Below, piece by piece: positions 9,041-17,133 of a DNA stretch of 64,000 nucleotides. The DNA is from Variovorax paradoxus (GTDB lineage Bacteria > Pseudomonadota > Gammaproteobacteria > Burkholderiales > Burkholderiaceae_C): positions 43,902-107,901 of the forward strand of contig NZ_JAGGNV010000049.1 in assembly GCF_018614955.1 (NCBI RefSeq), in the 5' to 3' direction. The position numbers and the translations under genes are program-made. The notes under the pieces are model-generated. The model was not told where the DNA came from, did not search any database, and saw nothing but the letters and a program-made list of their open reading frames with translations. Position 1 is the first letter of the stretch. Each line of letters begins with the position of its first letter.

Positions 9041-11132
9041 TCTGGTAGGGCCGGCCCTGCATCTTGAAGCCGCCGCCGAATTCGATGGCGACGCTGCCTG
9101 TGGGCTTCACCGGGCAACCGCCCGGCGGCTGGCAGGCCCATTCGGCGCCCCGGTCGGCGAACACCACCGGCCCGTAGCGGTAGTTGAGCACCGAACGGCC
9201 GCCATAGTCCGCCACGCTGAGCGTCAGGCCGACGTTGGCGAAGTTGTCGATGTCCTCGCTCGCGATCGGATCGACGATGCGGCTGTCCTGCAGCGTGCGC
9301 ACCACGCGGCCGCTCTTCCCGTCTTCCGAGAACCGGACCCACTGGATCTTGCGGTCGCCGCGCGAGGTCACGATCACCTGGCCGTTGAGCGGATCGGTCC
9401 GCGTGTCGGCATCGGGTTCGCCCTTCGAATTGGCGAGCGAGGTCGGATTGCGGCCGACGGCCACCTTGCCCTGCGCCGCGATCGCCTGCGGCGAACCCGA
9501 GCGCAGCTCGGCGCCCGGTGCATAACCGCCCAGGCTGAAGATGCGCAGGCTGCCCTCCTGCGTGGCGATCCAGGCGTGGCCATCCTTCGTCCGGGTGAGG
9601 GTCGTCTTGACGGCCGTGGGCCGTGCATCGAGCGCGATGGTCTTGGCCACCACCGGCCGCGCCTGCGGCTTGAAGCCGAAGCCGTGCGGCCACTGGCGCT
9701 CGTCCTGGCCGACCGGGCCGATGCTGGCTACAGCCTCGCTGAAGTAGACGCCGTTGACGTAGCCGAAGAGCGGCCTCAGATCGATGAAGGCCGCCTTCTG
9801 CTCGGACTTGGACACGACCACCGCCACGCCGCCCTTGGCGTAGCGCTGGTAGTTGTCACCCGAGCGCGTGAAGGATCGCCAGTGCCTGCTCAGGGGCGAG
9901 TGCGTCTGGCCCATGAAGAGGCCGCCGCCCAGCACGGTGTTGAACGGGTGCATGCCGGTGGTGACGGCGATCTCGGTCGGCGCCTTCATGTCGGCCGGCA
10001 GGTCGACGTAGCCCAGCACCTTCATGAAGGCGATGTTGCCCATGTTCGGCAAGCCCGGGTAGACGCCCTGCCATTCGCTCCACCACTCGTAGTACGGCCC
10101 TTCGAGCTTGCAGCCGTCGCACAAGCCCGCCAGCGCGACCACCGCGACCTGGCCCTTCAGTTCGGCCGTGTCCCAGACGGTCACGAAGGCGAACTCGCTG
10201 TTGCTCGTCATGGCGACGGCGGTCGGCACCTTGTTCGGCGCCAGCTGCGCGGTGGCGAGGTTGTGGGCGGTGTTGCTGCCGGTGGTGGCGAGCAGGCCGT
10301 TCTGGAAGGCAATGACGGAGGTCGGGCAATTGCCCGGCGGGCCGCTGCAGCGCCCGGCCGCGACGGGGCGGGCGCTGCCGTCGTTCGGCAGCAGGCCGGC
10401 GGCGCGGTACTTCACGACATTCACGCTGTCGAGGCCGCCGCCCCCGTGCTGCCAGGGCAATTGCGGCTTCTGTGCGTAGGTGTTGGTCTCGAAGGCCGAT
10501 GTCTGCAGATCGCCGACACCGGCGCGCTGGACCGGATCGTCGGCCAGGAACACGACGCTGGACTGGTTGGTCGAGTAGGAAAAATCAACCTCCTTGCGCG
10601 GACCGCCGACCTGCCAGGAGGTGAGGCAGGCGCCCTTTTCGTTGCAGCGCGCGAGATGGTCCTGCCGCTCGTACAGGGTGGGAGGCTTCGCGTTGGCGGC
10701 GCCGTAGTGCGCTGGGTCCGGGCCGTAGCGGTACGCGATGCCCTCCGCCTCGCTCATGGCCGCAGCCATGGCCCGGTAGGCCGCGGGAACGATCTTGCCT
10801 GCGCGATCCACCACGTCGGCGACGCCGCTCGCCGCGGGCTTCGACGAAGCCTCCATCGATCTGGCCGCCCTCGCCGGGGCGGGGCCGATGACGGTGCACG
10901 ACTTGCGCACATGCGGTGCCGGGTCGGTGCCGAAGAACTCGTTGGTGCAGCTTGCCGGGCCGCGAACGATCTTCTCGACCCAGCGGTCGCCGGCGCCGTA
11001 GCGAACCCGCGCCGAAGCGGCGACGACGAAGTCCTCGCCCTCCTGCGCCTGGACCGTTGCGGCGGCAGCGCTCTTGCCAGCGAGGAGCACCAGGGGAGCG
11101 ATCAGGGCGAGTGCGAGGTTCATCCTGCCCAT
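9018..11132 (-). CDS. Large secreted protein of unknown function
   Basis: About 704 residues with a signal peptide (MGRMNLALALIAPLVLLAGK, cleavage near SAAAA). I do not recognise a family. Repeated strand-rich units with GNIAFMKVLGYVDLPADM, HAWIATQEGSLRIFSLGGYA and GQVIVTSRGDRKIQWVRF look like blades of a beta-propeller. Several Cys pairs (CNEKGAC, CSGPPGNC, CDGCK, CQPPGGC) suggest disulphides in the periplasm. Two adjacent ATGs (11132 and 11123) are possible. It lies 22 nt behind the IclR gene in the same direction and could be co-transcribed with it; its 3' end overlaps the LysR gene tail to tail. Confidence 0.7.
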   Translation of the reverse strand: MGRMNLALALIAPLVLLAGKSAAAATVQAQEGEDFVVAASARVRYGAGDRWVEKIVRGPASCTNEFFGTDPAPHVRKSCTVIGPAPARAARSMEASSKPAASGVADVVDRAGKIVPAAYRAMAAAMSEAEGIAYRYGPDPAHYGAANAKPPTLYERQDHLARCNEKGACLTSWQVGGPRKEVDFSYSTNQSSVVFLADDPVQRAGVGDLQTSAFETNTYAQKPQLPWQHGGGGLDSVNVVKYRAAGLLPNDGSARPVAAGRCSGPPGNCPTSVIAFQNGLLATTGSNTAHNLATAQLAPNKVPTAVAMTSNSEFAFVTVWDTAELKGQVAVVALAGLCDGCKLEGPYYEWWSEWQGVYPGLPNMGNIAFMKVLGYVDLPADMKAPTEIAVTTGMHPFNTVLGGGLFMGQTHSPLSRHWRSFTRSGDNYQRYAKGGVAVVVSKSEQKAAFIDLRPLFGYVNGVYFSEAVASIGPVGQDERQWPHGFGFKPQARPVVAKTIALDARPTAVKTTLTRTKDGHAWIATQEGSLRIFSLGGYAPGAELRSGSPQAIAAQGKVAVGRNPTSLANSKGEPDADTRTDPLNGQVIVTSRGDRKIQWVRFSEDGKSGRVVRTLQDSRIVDPIASEDIDNFANVGLTLSVADYGGRSVLNYRYGPVVFADRGAEWACQPPGGCPVKPTGSVAIEFGGGFKMQGRPYQINTSNVP

Positions 11133-11154
11133 TGTCCCGAAGCTCGCCGACCGA

Positions 11155-11937
11155 TCAAGCTCTGCGCTTGAACATCGCCGATGCCCCGCTCGCATAGGCC
11201 ACCTCTTCGGCGGTCGCGAGAAGCGTGGGGCCCATGGCCAGCATGCGCGCTTCCGTCAACCGCACGAGCGGGCCTGCAATGGTGATGACGCCGATGACGG
11301 CACCGTTGCCCACGCGCACGGGTGCCGCCATCGCTGTCATGGCCGGCGCGAAGACCTCGTTGATCATCGCGAAGCCGCGCTTGCGCGCCGCACGCAGGTA
11401 GACCAGCAGCGATTTCACCGAGGTCACGGCCTTGGGCCCGAAATCGGCAGGCGTGCCGAACCCCTGTTTCGCGACCAACTGGAGCGCCTGCTCCTCCGGC
11501 ATGGTGGACAGCCACGCGTGTCCGGCCGAACTGCAGGACAGATTCACCGACAAGCCCATGTCGGGGTCGTAGCGCAATCCTCTTGTCGCGCCCTGTGCCT
11601 TGGCGACGAAGGTGAGCTCGTCGCCGTCGACGACGGCCAGCCGGACGAGCTCCCCCGATTCGGCCGCGAGGCGATCGAGCAGCGGCTGCGCCACGTCGAC
11701 TACGCCGCTGTTGCTCAGGAAGCTCAAGCCCAGCGAGACCAGCTTGATCGTCAGCATGTAGTTGCCGTGGCTCTGGTCCTGGCGCACGTAGCCGCAGCGG
11801 ATCAGTTCCGACAGCAATCGGTGCGTCGCGCTCAGCGGCATCTGGAGATCGGAGGCGAGTGCCGAAAGTGCTCGCCCTTCCGGGTAGGCGACAAGGTGTT
11901 CGAGCACCTTGAAGCTGCGTTCGAGTATGGCGGTCAT
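11155..11937 (-). CDS. IclR-family transcriptional regulator
   Basis: A 260-residue IclR regulator. The N-terminal winged helix (MTAILERSFKVLEHLVAYPE to about residue 65, recognition helix around LQMPLSATHRLLSELI) is followed by the effector domain with LSCSSAGHAWLSTMPEE and a C-terminal GVITIAGPLVRLTE segment. The ATG at 11937 matches the family N-terminus; longer in-frame extensions run through the intergenic region and are unlikely. It is divergent from the TRAP operon starting at 12078, and a perfect palindrome of the IclR-box type lies between them, so it is the probable regulator of that operon and of itself. Confidence 0.92.
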   Translation of the reverse strand: MTAILERSFKVLEHLVAYPEGRALSALASDLQMPLSATHRLLSELIRCGYVRQDQSHGNYMLTIKLVSLGLSFLSNSGVVDVAQPLLDRLAAESGELVRLAVVDGDELTFVAKAQGATRGLRYDPDMGLSVNLSCSSAGHAWLSTMPEEQALQLVAKQGFGTPADFGPKAVTSVKSLLVYLRAARKRGFAMINEVFAPAMTAMAAPVRVGNGAVIGVITIAGPLVRLTEARMLAMGPTLLATAEEVAYASGASAMFKRRA

Positions 11938-11981
11938 GACGCGTCCAACTCTACACCTCATTTTGCCAAGTGCTTTCCCTA

Positions 11982-11998
11982 GTGGAAATGTTTTCCAC
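11982..11998. promoter_or_regulatory. Palindromic operator of the IclR-box type
   Basis: GTGGAAA-TGT-TTTCCAC is a perfect 7-bp inverted repeat with a 3-nt centre. It matches the published IclR-box pattern TGGAAAT-N-ATTTCCA. A further half-site (TTTCC just upstream, about 11974-11978) is present. A TATGAT hexamer at 12007-12012 could be the -10 of the TRAP operon, which would put the operator over the -35 region. This is inferred from sequence alone. Confidence 0.65.
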
Positions 11999-12077
11999 TT
12001 GCTGCCTATGATGCGGCGCCCCAGCGACGCCTGCCCCAGCGAGCCGGCGCATCGGCCCTCATCCACCGGAGTCCCAC

Positions 12078-13097
12078 TTGAGAACCCTCTTCTATCGATC
12101 GCTGGCCATCGCCGGCGCGACATTGGCCCTGACGCTGCCGGCCCTGGCCCAGGACGTGCAGGAGCGCGTCATCCGCTTCGGCCACCTGAACAACCCGGAC
12201 CATCCGGTGAGCTTCGGCGTCAAGCGCTTCGCCGAGCTGCTCGCGGCGAAGAGCGGGGGCAAGCTCAAGGTGCAGGAGTTCCCTGCGTCGCAGCTCGGCA
12301 ACGAGATGCAGCAGCAGTCGGCGCTGCAAGGCGGCGTGCAGCAGATGTCGGCGCCCGCCACCACTTCTCTGGCCGGCATCGTGAAGGAGTTCGGCCTGGT
12401 CGACTTCCCGTTTGCCGTGAGCTCCTTCGCGCAGGCCGACGCCCTCCTCGACGGGCCGCTCGGCCAGGCGCTGATCGCCAAGCTGCCCGAGAAGGGCCTG
12501 GTCGCGCTGGGCTACTGGGACCTGGGCTTTCGCAACGTCACGAACAGCAAGCGCCCGATCGCGAAACCCGAGGACCTCGAGGGCCTGAAGATTCGCGTCA
12601 TTCCCAACCCGGTGTTCCTCGACACCTTCAAGGCCTTCAAGGCCAATCCGGTGCCCATGCCCTTCGCCGAGCTCTATGGGGCGCTCGAGTCGAAGGCTGT
12701 CGACGGCCAGGAGAATCCCTACGCGGTGATCCTGTCGAACAAGTTCTTCGAAGTGCAGAAGTTCGTGAGCGCCACGAACCACGTCTACGCCGCGAACATC
12801 ATGCTGGTGAGCAAGAAGTTCTGGGACTCGCTGAGCCCGGCGGAGCAGAAGATGATGCGCGACGCCGCCGACGAAGCCCGCGGTTACCAGCGCCAGGTCA
12901 GCCGCGCGGCGGCGCAGAAGTCCGTCGGCGAACTGCAGGCCAAGGGCATCCAGTTCAACGAGATCGCACCGCCCGAGCAGGCGCGCATGCGCCAGATCGC
13001 CAAGCCGGTCATCGAGCGTTTCGCCGCCAGCTACGACCCGGGCATCGTCAAGCTCTACAACGACGAGCTGGCCCGCGCGCGCAAGTCCCATCCTTGA
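12078..13097 (+). CDS. TRAP transporter solute-binding protein, DctP family (first copy)
   Basis: A 339-residue periplasmic binding protein of a tripartite ATP-independent transporter. Signal peptide at residues 1-24 (cleavage after LPALAQ), then the DctP fold with FGHLNNPDHPVSFGVKRFAE, the carboxylate-binding region LEGLKIRVIPNPVFLDTFKA and AVDGQENPYAVI. The start is a TTG at 12078 behind a CCGGAG-like site; no in-frame ATG gives a signal peptide. It opens the operon DctP-AroQ-DctQ-DctM-DctP and is about 50% similar by eye to the second DctP at 15438. The ligand is probably an organic acid; the neighbouring dehydroquinase points to quinate or shikimate-type compounds. Confidence 0.92.
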   Translation: MRTLFYRSLAIAGATLALTLPALAQDVQERVIRFGHLNNPDHPVSFGVKRFAELLAAKSGGKLKVQEFPASQLGNEMQQQSALQGGVQQMSAPATTSLAGIVKEFGLVDFPFAVSSFAQADALLDGPLGQALIAKLPEKGLVALGYWDLGFRNVTNSKRPIAKPEDLEGLKIRVIPNPVFLDTFKAFKANPVPMPFAELYGALESKAVDGQENPYAVILSNKFFEVQKFVSATNHVYAANIMLVSKKFWDSLSPAEQKMMRDAADEARGYQRQVSRAAAQKSVGELQAKGIQFNEIAPPEQARMRQIAKPVIERFAASYDPGIVKLYNDELARARKSHP

Positions 13098-13111
13098 ATC
13101 GAAGCGGCACC

Positions 13112-13555
13112 ATGAAGATCCTCGTCCTGCACGGCCCGAACCTCAACCTGTTCGGGCGCCGAGAACCGCATATCTACGGCACGACCACGCTGGCCCAGAT
13201 CAACGAGCGCCTCGCTAAGCTCGCGACCGAGCTCGGCGTCGAGCTGGAGACGATCCAGTCGAATCACGAAGGCGATCTGGTCGACTTCCTGCACAAGAAC
13301 ATCGACCAGGCGCAAGGCGCGCTGGTCAACCCGGCCGGCCTGACGCAGCACGGCGTTCCCTTGCACGATGCCATCAAGGCCATGCCCTTCCCGGTCTTCG
13401 AGATCCACATGTCGAACATCGCGGCGCGGGAGACGTGGCGCGCGCACTCGATCATTTCGCCGGCGGTCAAGGGCACGATCCAGGGGCTCGGTCCGCATTC
13501 GTACCTGGCCGGCCTGCGTGCGCTGGTCGAGATGCAGCGCGCGCAGGCGGCCTGA
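13112..13555 (+). CDS. aroQ: Type II 3-dehydroquinate dehydratase
   Basis: A 147-residue type II dehydroquinase, the dodecameric enzyme that converts 3-dehydroquinate to 3-dehydroshikimate. The signature LHGPNLNLFGRREPHIYG holds the catalytic Tyr and active-site lid Arg; NPAGLTQHGVPLHDA and EIHMSNIAARE are the other active-site segments. It lies 14 nt behind the first DctP and 13 nt before DctQ, inside the TRAP operon. Enzymes of this type serve either aromatic amino-acid synthesis or quinate catabolism; the transporter context and IclR control favour the catabolic role. That is an inference, since a housekeeping copy elsewhere cannot be seen from here. Confidence 0.93.
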   Translation: MKILVLHGPNLNLFGRREPHIYGTTTLAQINERLAKLATELGVELETIQSNHEGDLVDFLHKNIDQAQGALVNPAGLTQHGVPLHDAIKAMPFPVFEIHMSNIAARETWRAHSIISPAVKGTIQGLGPHSYLAGLRALVEMQRAQAA

Positions 13556-13568
13556 TCGAGACAACAAC

Positions 13569-14141
13569 ATGAATCGCTGGATCGACCGATGCTGCACCGG
13601 CATCGAGGCGCTGATCGCCGCGGCGCTGGCATTGATGGTGGTGCTGGTCTTCGGCAACGTGGTGCTTCGCTACGGCTTCAACTCGGGCATCACGGTATCC
13701 GAGGAGGTCTCGCGCTGGCTCTTCATCTGGATGACCTTTCTCGGCGCCGTGGTGGCGCTGAAGGAGCACGGGCACCTCGGCGTCGACATGGTGGTCCGGA
13801 GGCTGCCGCCTTCGGCCAAGAAGTTCTGCCTGGCGGTCGGGCATGTCGTGATGCTCTACATCGTGTGGCTGCTGTTCCAGGGCAGCGTGGCCCAGACGAA
13901 GATCAACTGGGACGTGGTCGCACCGGTCACGGGCGCATCGATGGCCGTGGTCTACCTGTCGGGCGTGGTCTTTGCCGTGCTCGCCGCATTCCTGCTCGCA
14001 CTCGACCTGCTTCGCCTGGTGTCCGGTCGCATCGCCGACGAGGACCTGGTCATGATCCAGGAATCCGAGGAAGCAACGCAACTCAAGCAGATCCTCGGCG
14101 AGCAGGCCGATGCGGGGACCCAAACGGGAGCGCGGCCATGA
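13569..14141 (+). CDS. TRAP transporter small permease, DctQ family
   Basis: A 190-residue membrane protein with four predicted helices (about 14-34, 48-68, 90-110, 130-152), the DctQ subunit that links the binding protein to the large permease. The motif EEVSRWLFIWMTFLGAVVAL in helix 2 is typical. A hydrophilic tail of about 35 residues follows. Its stop overlaps the DctM start by 4 nt (ATGA). The ATG at 13569 follows AroQ closely, without a clear purine-rich ribosome site. Confidence 0.92.
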   Translation: MNRWIDRCCTGIEALIAAALALMVVLVFGNVVLRYGFNSGITVSEEVSRWLFIWMTFLGAVVALKEHGHLGVDMVVRRLPPSAKKFCLAVGHVVMLYIVWLLFQGSVAQTKINWDVVAPVTGASMAVVYLSGVVFAVLAAFLLALDLLRLVSGRIADEDLVMIQESEEATQLKQILGEQADAGTQTGARP

Positions 14142-15418
14142 CGATCCTGGTCTTCGTCGGCTCACTGCTCGTCGCGATGGCGATGGGCATCCCGATCGCG
14201 TTCGCGCTGCTCGCCAGCGGCGTGACGCTGATGTGGCACCTCGACCTCTTCGATGCGCAGATCCTCGCGCAGAACGTCATCGGCGGCGCCGACAGCTTTC
14301 CGCTCCTGGCCGTTCCGTTCTTCATGCTGGCCGGCGAGATCATGAATGCAGGCGGGTTGTCCAGGCGCATCGTGGACTTCGCCCTCGCGCTCGTCGGCCA
14401 CGTGAAAGGCGGCCTCGGCTACGTGACGATCATGGCCGGCTGCCTGCTGTCGGCACTCTCGGGGTCGGCGGTCGCCGACGCGGCTGCGCTGACTGCGCTG
14501 CTCTTGCCGATGATGGTGAGCGCCGGCCACGACAAGGCCCGCGCCGGCGGGCTGATCGCCGCCACCGGCGTCATCGGGCCGGTGATTCCGCCGAGCATCG
14601 GGCTCGTCATCTTCGGCGTCGCAGCCAACGTCTCGATCTCCAAGCTCTTCCTCGCGGCCATCGTGCCGGGCCTGCTGATCGGCGGCGCGCTCTGGCTCAC
14701 CTGGGCCTGGCTGGTGCGGCGCGAGAAGATCGTGCCGCCGCCCGCCAAGTCGACCGCGGAGATACTCGCGACCTTCCGCGGTGCGCTCTGGGCGCTGATG
14801 CTGCCGGTGATCATCCTGGTCGGGCTGCGCATGGGTGTCTTCACGCCCACCGAGGCGGCGGTGGTCGCCGCGGTGTATGCGCTCTTCGTCTCGATGGCGA
14901 TCTACCGCGAGCTCAGCTGGAAGGATCTCTACGCGGTGTTCGTGAATGCCGCCAAGACCAGTGCGATCGTGATGTTCCTGATCGCAGCCGCGATGGTGAG
15001 CGCCTGGCTCATCACCGTGGCCGACCTGCCCTCGAAGGTGGTCGGCCTGTTGCAGCCCTTCATGGACAACAAGATCCTGCTGATGCTCGCGATCATGGTG
15101 CTCGTGATGGTCGTCGGCACCGCGATGGACATGACGCCGACCATCCTGATCCTCACGCCGGTGCTGATGCCGATCATCAAGGCCGCCGGCATCGACCCGG
15201 TCTACTTCGGCGTGATGTTCATCATCAACAACTCGATCGGCCTGATCACACCGCCCGTGGGCACCGTGCTCAACGTGGTGGCGGGCGTGGGCCGGATCTC
15301 GATGGACGACCTCACCAAGGGCGTGGTGCCTTTCATGATCGCGGAGTTCGCGATCCTGTTCCTCATGGTGCTGTTCCCCTGGCTCGTCACCTGGCCCGCG
15401 AAGTTTTTCCACGGTTGA
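14138..15418 (+). CDS. TRAP transporter large permease, DctM family
   Basis: A 426-residue polytopic protein of about 12 helices, the Na+-coupled channel subunit of a TRAP transporter. Typical segments are PLLAVPFFMLAGEIMNAGGL, SGSAVADAAALTALLLPMM, GPVIPPSIGLVIFGVAANVS and NNSIGLITPPVGTVLNVVAG. The length is normal. It is translationally coupled to DctQ and followed 19 nt later by a second DctP gene, so one permease pair is flanked by two binding proteins. Confidence 0.94.
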   Translation: MTILVFVGSLLVAMAMGIPIAFALLASGVTLMWHLDLFDAQILAQNVIGGADSFPLLAVPFFMLAGEIMNAGGLSRRIVDFALALVGHVKGGLGYVTIMAGCLLSALSGSAVADAAALTALLLPMMVSAGHDKARAGGLIAATGVIGPVIPPSIGLVIFGVAANVSISKLFLAAIVPGLLIGGALWLTWAWLVRREKIVPPPAKSTAEILATFRGALWALMLPVIILVGLRMGVFTPTEAAVVAAVYALFVSMAIYRELSWKDLYAVFVNAAKTSAIVMFLIAAAMVSAWLITVADLPSKVVGLLQPFMDNKILLMLAIMVLVMVVGTAMDMTPTILILTPVLMPIIKAAGIDPVYFGVMFIINNSIGLITPPVGTVLNVVAGVGRISMDDLTKGVVPFMIAEFAILFLMVLFPWLVTWPAKFFHG

Positions 15419-15437
15419 TCACAAGGAGACACGAACC

Positions 15438-16442
15438 ATGAAGCTATCGATGCACAAGGCCCTGCTCGCCGCGGTGGCTGCGCTTGCCGTCACCGGCGCG
15501 GCGGCGCAGGTCAAGGAGCGTACGCTCAAATTCGCATTCCAGAACCAGAGCGGCCATCCGCAGGCCCAGGGCGCGCAGAAGTTCGCCGACCTCGTGGCCG
15601 AGAAGTCCGGCAAGAAGATCACGGTCAAGCTGTTCCCGGGCGGCTCGCTCGGCGGCGATCTGCAGACCGTCTCCGCGCTGCAGGGCGGCACGGTGGAGAT
15701 GACGGTGCTCAATGCCGGCATCCTCGCGGCGCAGGTGAAGGAATTCGCCGTGCTCGACTTCCCGTTTCTCTTCGGCAACACGCAGGAGGCCGATGCCGTG
15801 ACCGACGGCCCCTTCGGCCAGAAGCTCCTGGCCAGGCTCGACGACAAGGGGCTGCACGGCCTGGGCTATTGGGACCTGGGCTTTCGCAACCTGACCAACA
15901 GCAAGCGACCGATCGCCAAGGCCGAGGACATCGCGGGCCTGAAGATCCGCGTGATCCAGTCGCCGATCTACATCGACCTGTTCAGCGCGCTGGGCGCCAA
16001 CGCGGTGCCGCTGCCCTTTCCCGAACTCTATTCGGCGCTGGACCAGAAGGCGGTCGACGGTCAGGAGAATCCGAACACGACGATTCTTGCGTCCAAGTTC
16101 GCGGAAGTGCAGAAGCACCTCACCGAGACGCGGCACATCTACAACCCGCAGGCTCTCATCATCAGCAAGAAAACCTGGGACGGCTTGAGCGCCGAGGAGA
16201 AGAAGATCGTGACCGACGCGGCTGCGGAGGCGACGACGTTCCAGCGCCAGGCTTCGCGCGGCGCAGCCGACAGCGCGCTGCAGGCGCTCAAGCAGGCCGG
16301 CATGACGGTCACCGAACTGCCCGCGGCCGAACTGGCCAAGCTGCGCGAAAAGGTGAAGCCCGTGATCGAGAAGCAAACGGCAGCGGTGGGCGAGGCAACA
16401 GTAAAGGAGCTGCAGTCGGAGATTGCCAAAGTCAGGAAGTGA
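15438..16442 (+). CDS. TRAP transporter solute-binding protein, DctP family (second copy)
   Basis: A 334-residue DctP-family binding protein with a signal peptide (residues 1-23, cleavage after GAAAQ) and a good AAGGAG ribosome site 10 nt before its ATG. It shares the segments GYWDLGFRNLTNSKRPIAKA and AVDGQEN with the first DctP at 12078, so the two arose by duplication, yet they differ in the ligand region (RVIQSPIYIDLFSALGANAV here). Both can probably dock on the single DctQM pair and widen the substrate range. It is the last gene of the operon. Confidence 0.92.
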   Translation: MKLSMHKALLAAVAALAVTGAAAQVKERTLKFAFQNQSGHPQAQGAQKFADLVAEKSGKKITVKLFPGGSLGGDLQTVSALQGGTVEMTVLNAGILAAQVKEFAVLDFPFLFGNTQEADAVTDGPFGQKLLARLDDKGLHGLGYWDLGFRNLTNSKRPIAKAEDIAGLKIRVIQSPIYIDLFSALGANAVPLPFPELYSALDQKAVDGQENPNTTILASKFAEVQKHLTETRHIYNPQALIISKKTWDGLSAEEKKIVTDAAAEATTFQRQASRGAADSALQALKQAGMTVTELPAAELAKLREKVKPVIEKQTAAVGEATVKELQSEIAKVRK

Positions 16443-16535
16443 GCTGCGGCATTTCTCCGCTTCCGGCCGTCGGTTTTGCGCGACCTGGCAATGGGACTAA
16501 AGTCGAGTCCTCTCAACATCTCGGGATTCAGGTCG

Positions 16536-17036
16536 ATGACTCAAAGCTACAAGCAGATTCAGAAGCAGATCGAAACACTCCAACGACAGGCTGAGAAGCT
16601 GCGCAAGCAGGAGGTCGATGGAGTGGTAGCGCGTATCAAGGTCGCCATCACGCACTACGGACTCACTGCAGATCAGTTGGGCTTCGGATCGACAACCAAC
16701 AGCGTGAAAGCAAAGGCGAAGGCGAAAGCTGGAAAGGCGGCTCCCCAGCGGTCAGCGAAGTACAGCGACGGTCAAGGCAATTCCTGGTCAGGCATTGGAA
16801 AGCGCCCCTACTGGCTGCGAGATGCACTGAATGCCGGCAGGACACTCGAGGAGTTCACTGCAGAAGCCTTGTCGCCGAAGCCGAAGAGCGCAAAGCTCAA
16901 GACGTCCAAGAAACGGAAGTCGAAGGTTGTTTACCGGGACCAAGCCGGACACACATGGTCGGGAATGGGCCCGCGACCGCGTTGGCTCAAGGAGGCACTG
17001 GAGGCGGGGAAGACACTCGACGAGATGACGGCCTGA
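16536..17036 (+). CDS. H-NS-family nucleoid protein with two C-terminal DNA-binding domains
   Basis: A 166-residue H-NS-like protein. The N-terminal coiled-coil (residues 1-45, MTQSYKQIQKQIETLQRQAE) would give dimerisation. It is followed by a Lys/Ala-rich linker, then the H-NS minor-groove binding domain twice: residues 76-109 with SWSGIGKRPYWL and 133-166 with TWSGMGPRPRWL, separated by a strongly basic linker (KTSKKRKSKV). Ordinary H-NS/BpH3 proteins of this group have one such domain and about 100-130 residues. The ATG at 16536 is chosen because it begins the coiled coil. It is monocistronic with its own terminator. It probably silences AT-rich DNA, possibly bridging with higher valency. 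Confidence 0.9.
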   Translation: MTQSYKQIQKQIETLQRQAEKLRKQEVDGVVARIKVAITHYGLTADQLGFGSTTNSVKAKAKAKAGKAAPQRSAKYSDGQGNSWSGIGKRPYWLRDALNAGRTLEEFTAEALSPKPKSAKLKTSKKRKSKVVYRDQAGHTWSGMGPRPRWLKEALEAGKTLDEMTA

Positions 17037-17091
17037 GACACAACGGTCGGATGGCGCGCAACGGACCACTCCGCCCGCTAACTCGAAGACC

Positions 17092-17125
17092 AGGCCCGCG
17101 AGACGGACTCCGGGCCTTTGCTTTC
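17092..17125 (+). terminator. Rho-independent terminator of the H-NS gene
   Basis: AGGCCCG (17092-17098) pairs with CGGGCCT (17111-17117) around a 12-nt loop and is followed by TTGCTTTCT. It lies 56 nt after the H-NS stop and just before the 3' end of the convergent XRE gene. Confidence 0.6.
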
Positions 17126-17133
17126 TACATCGC

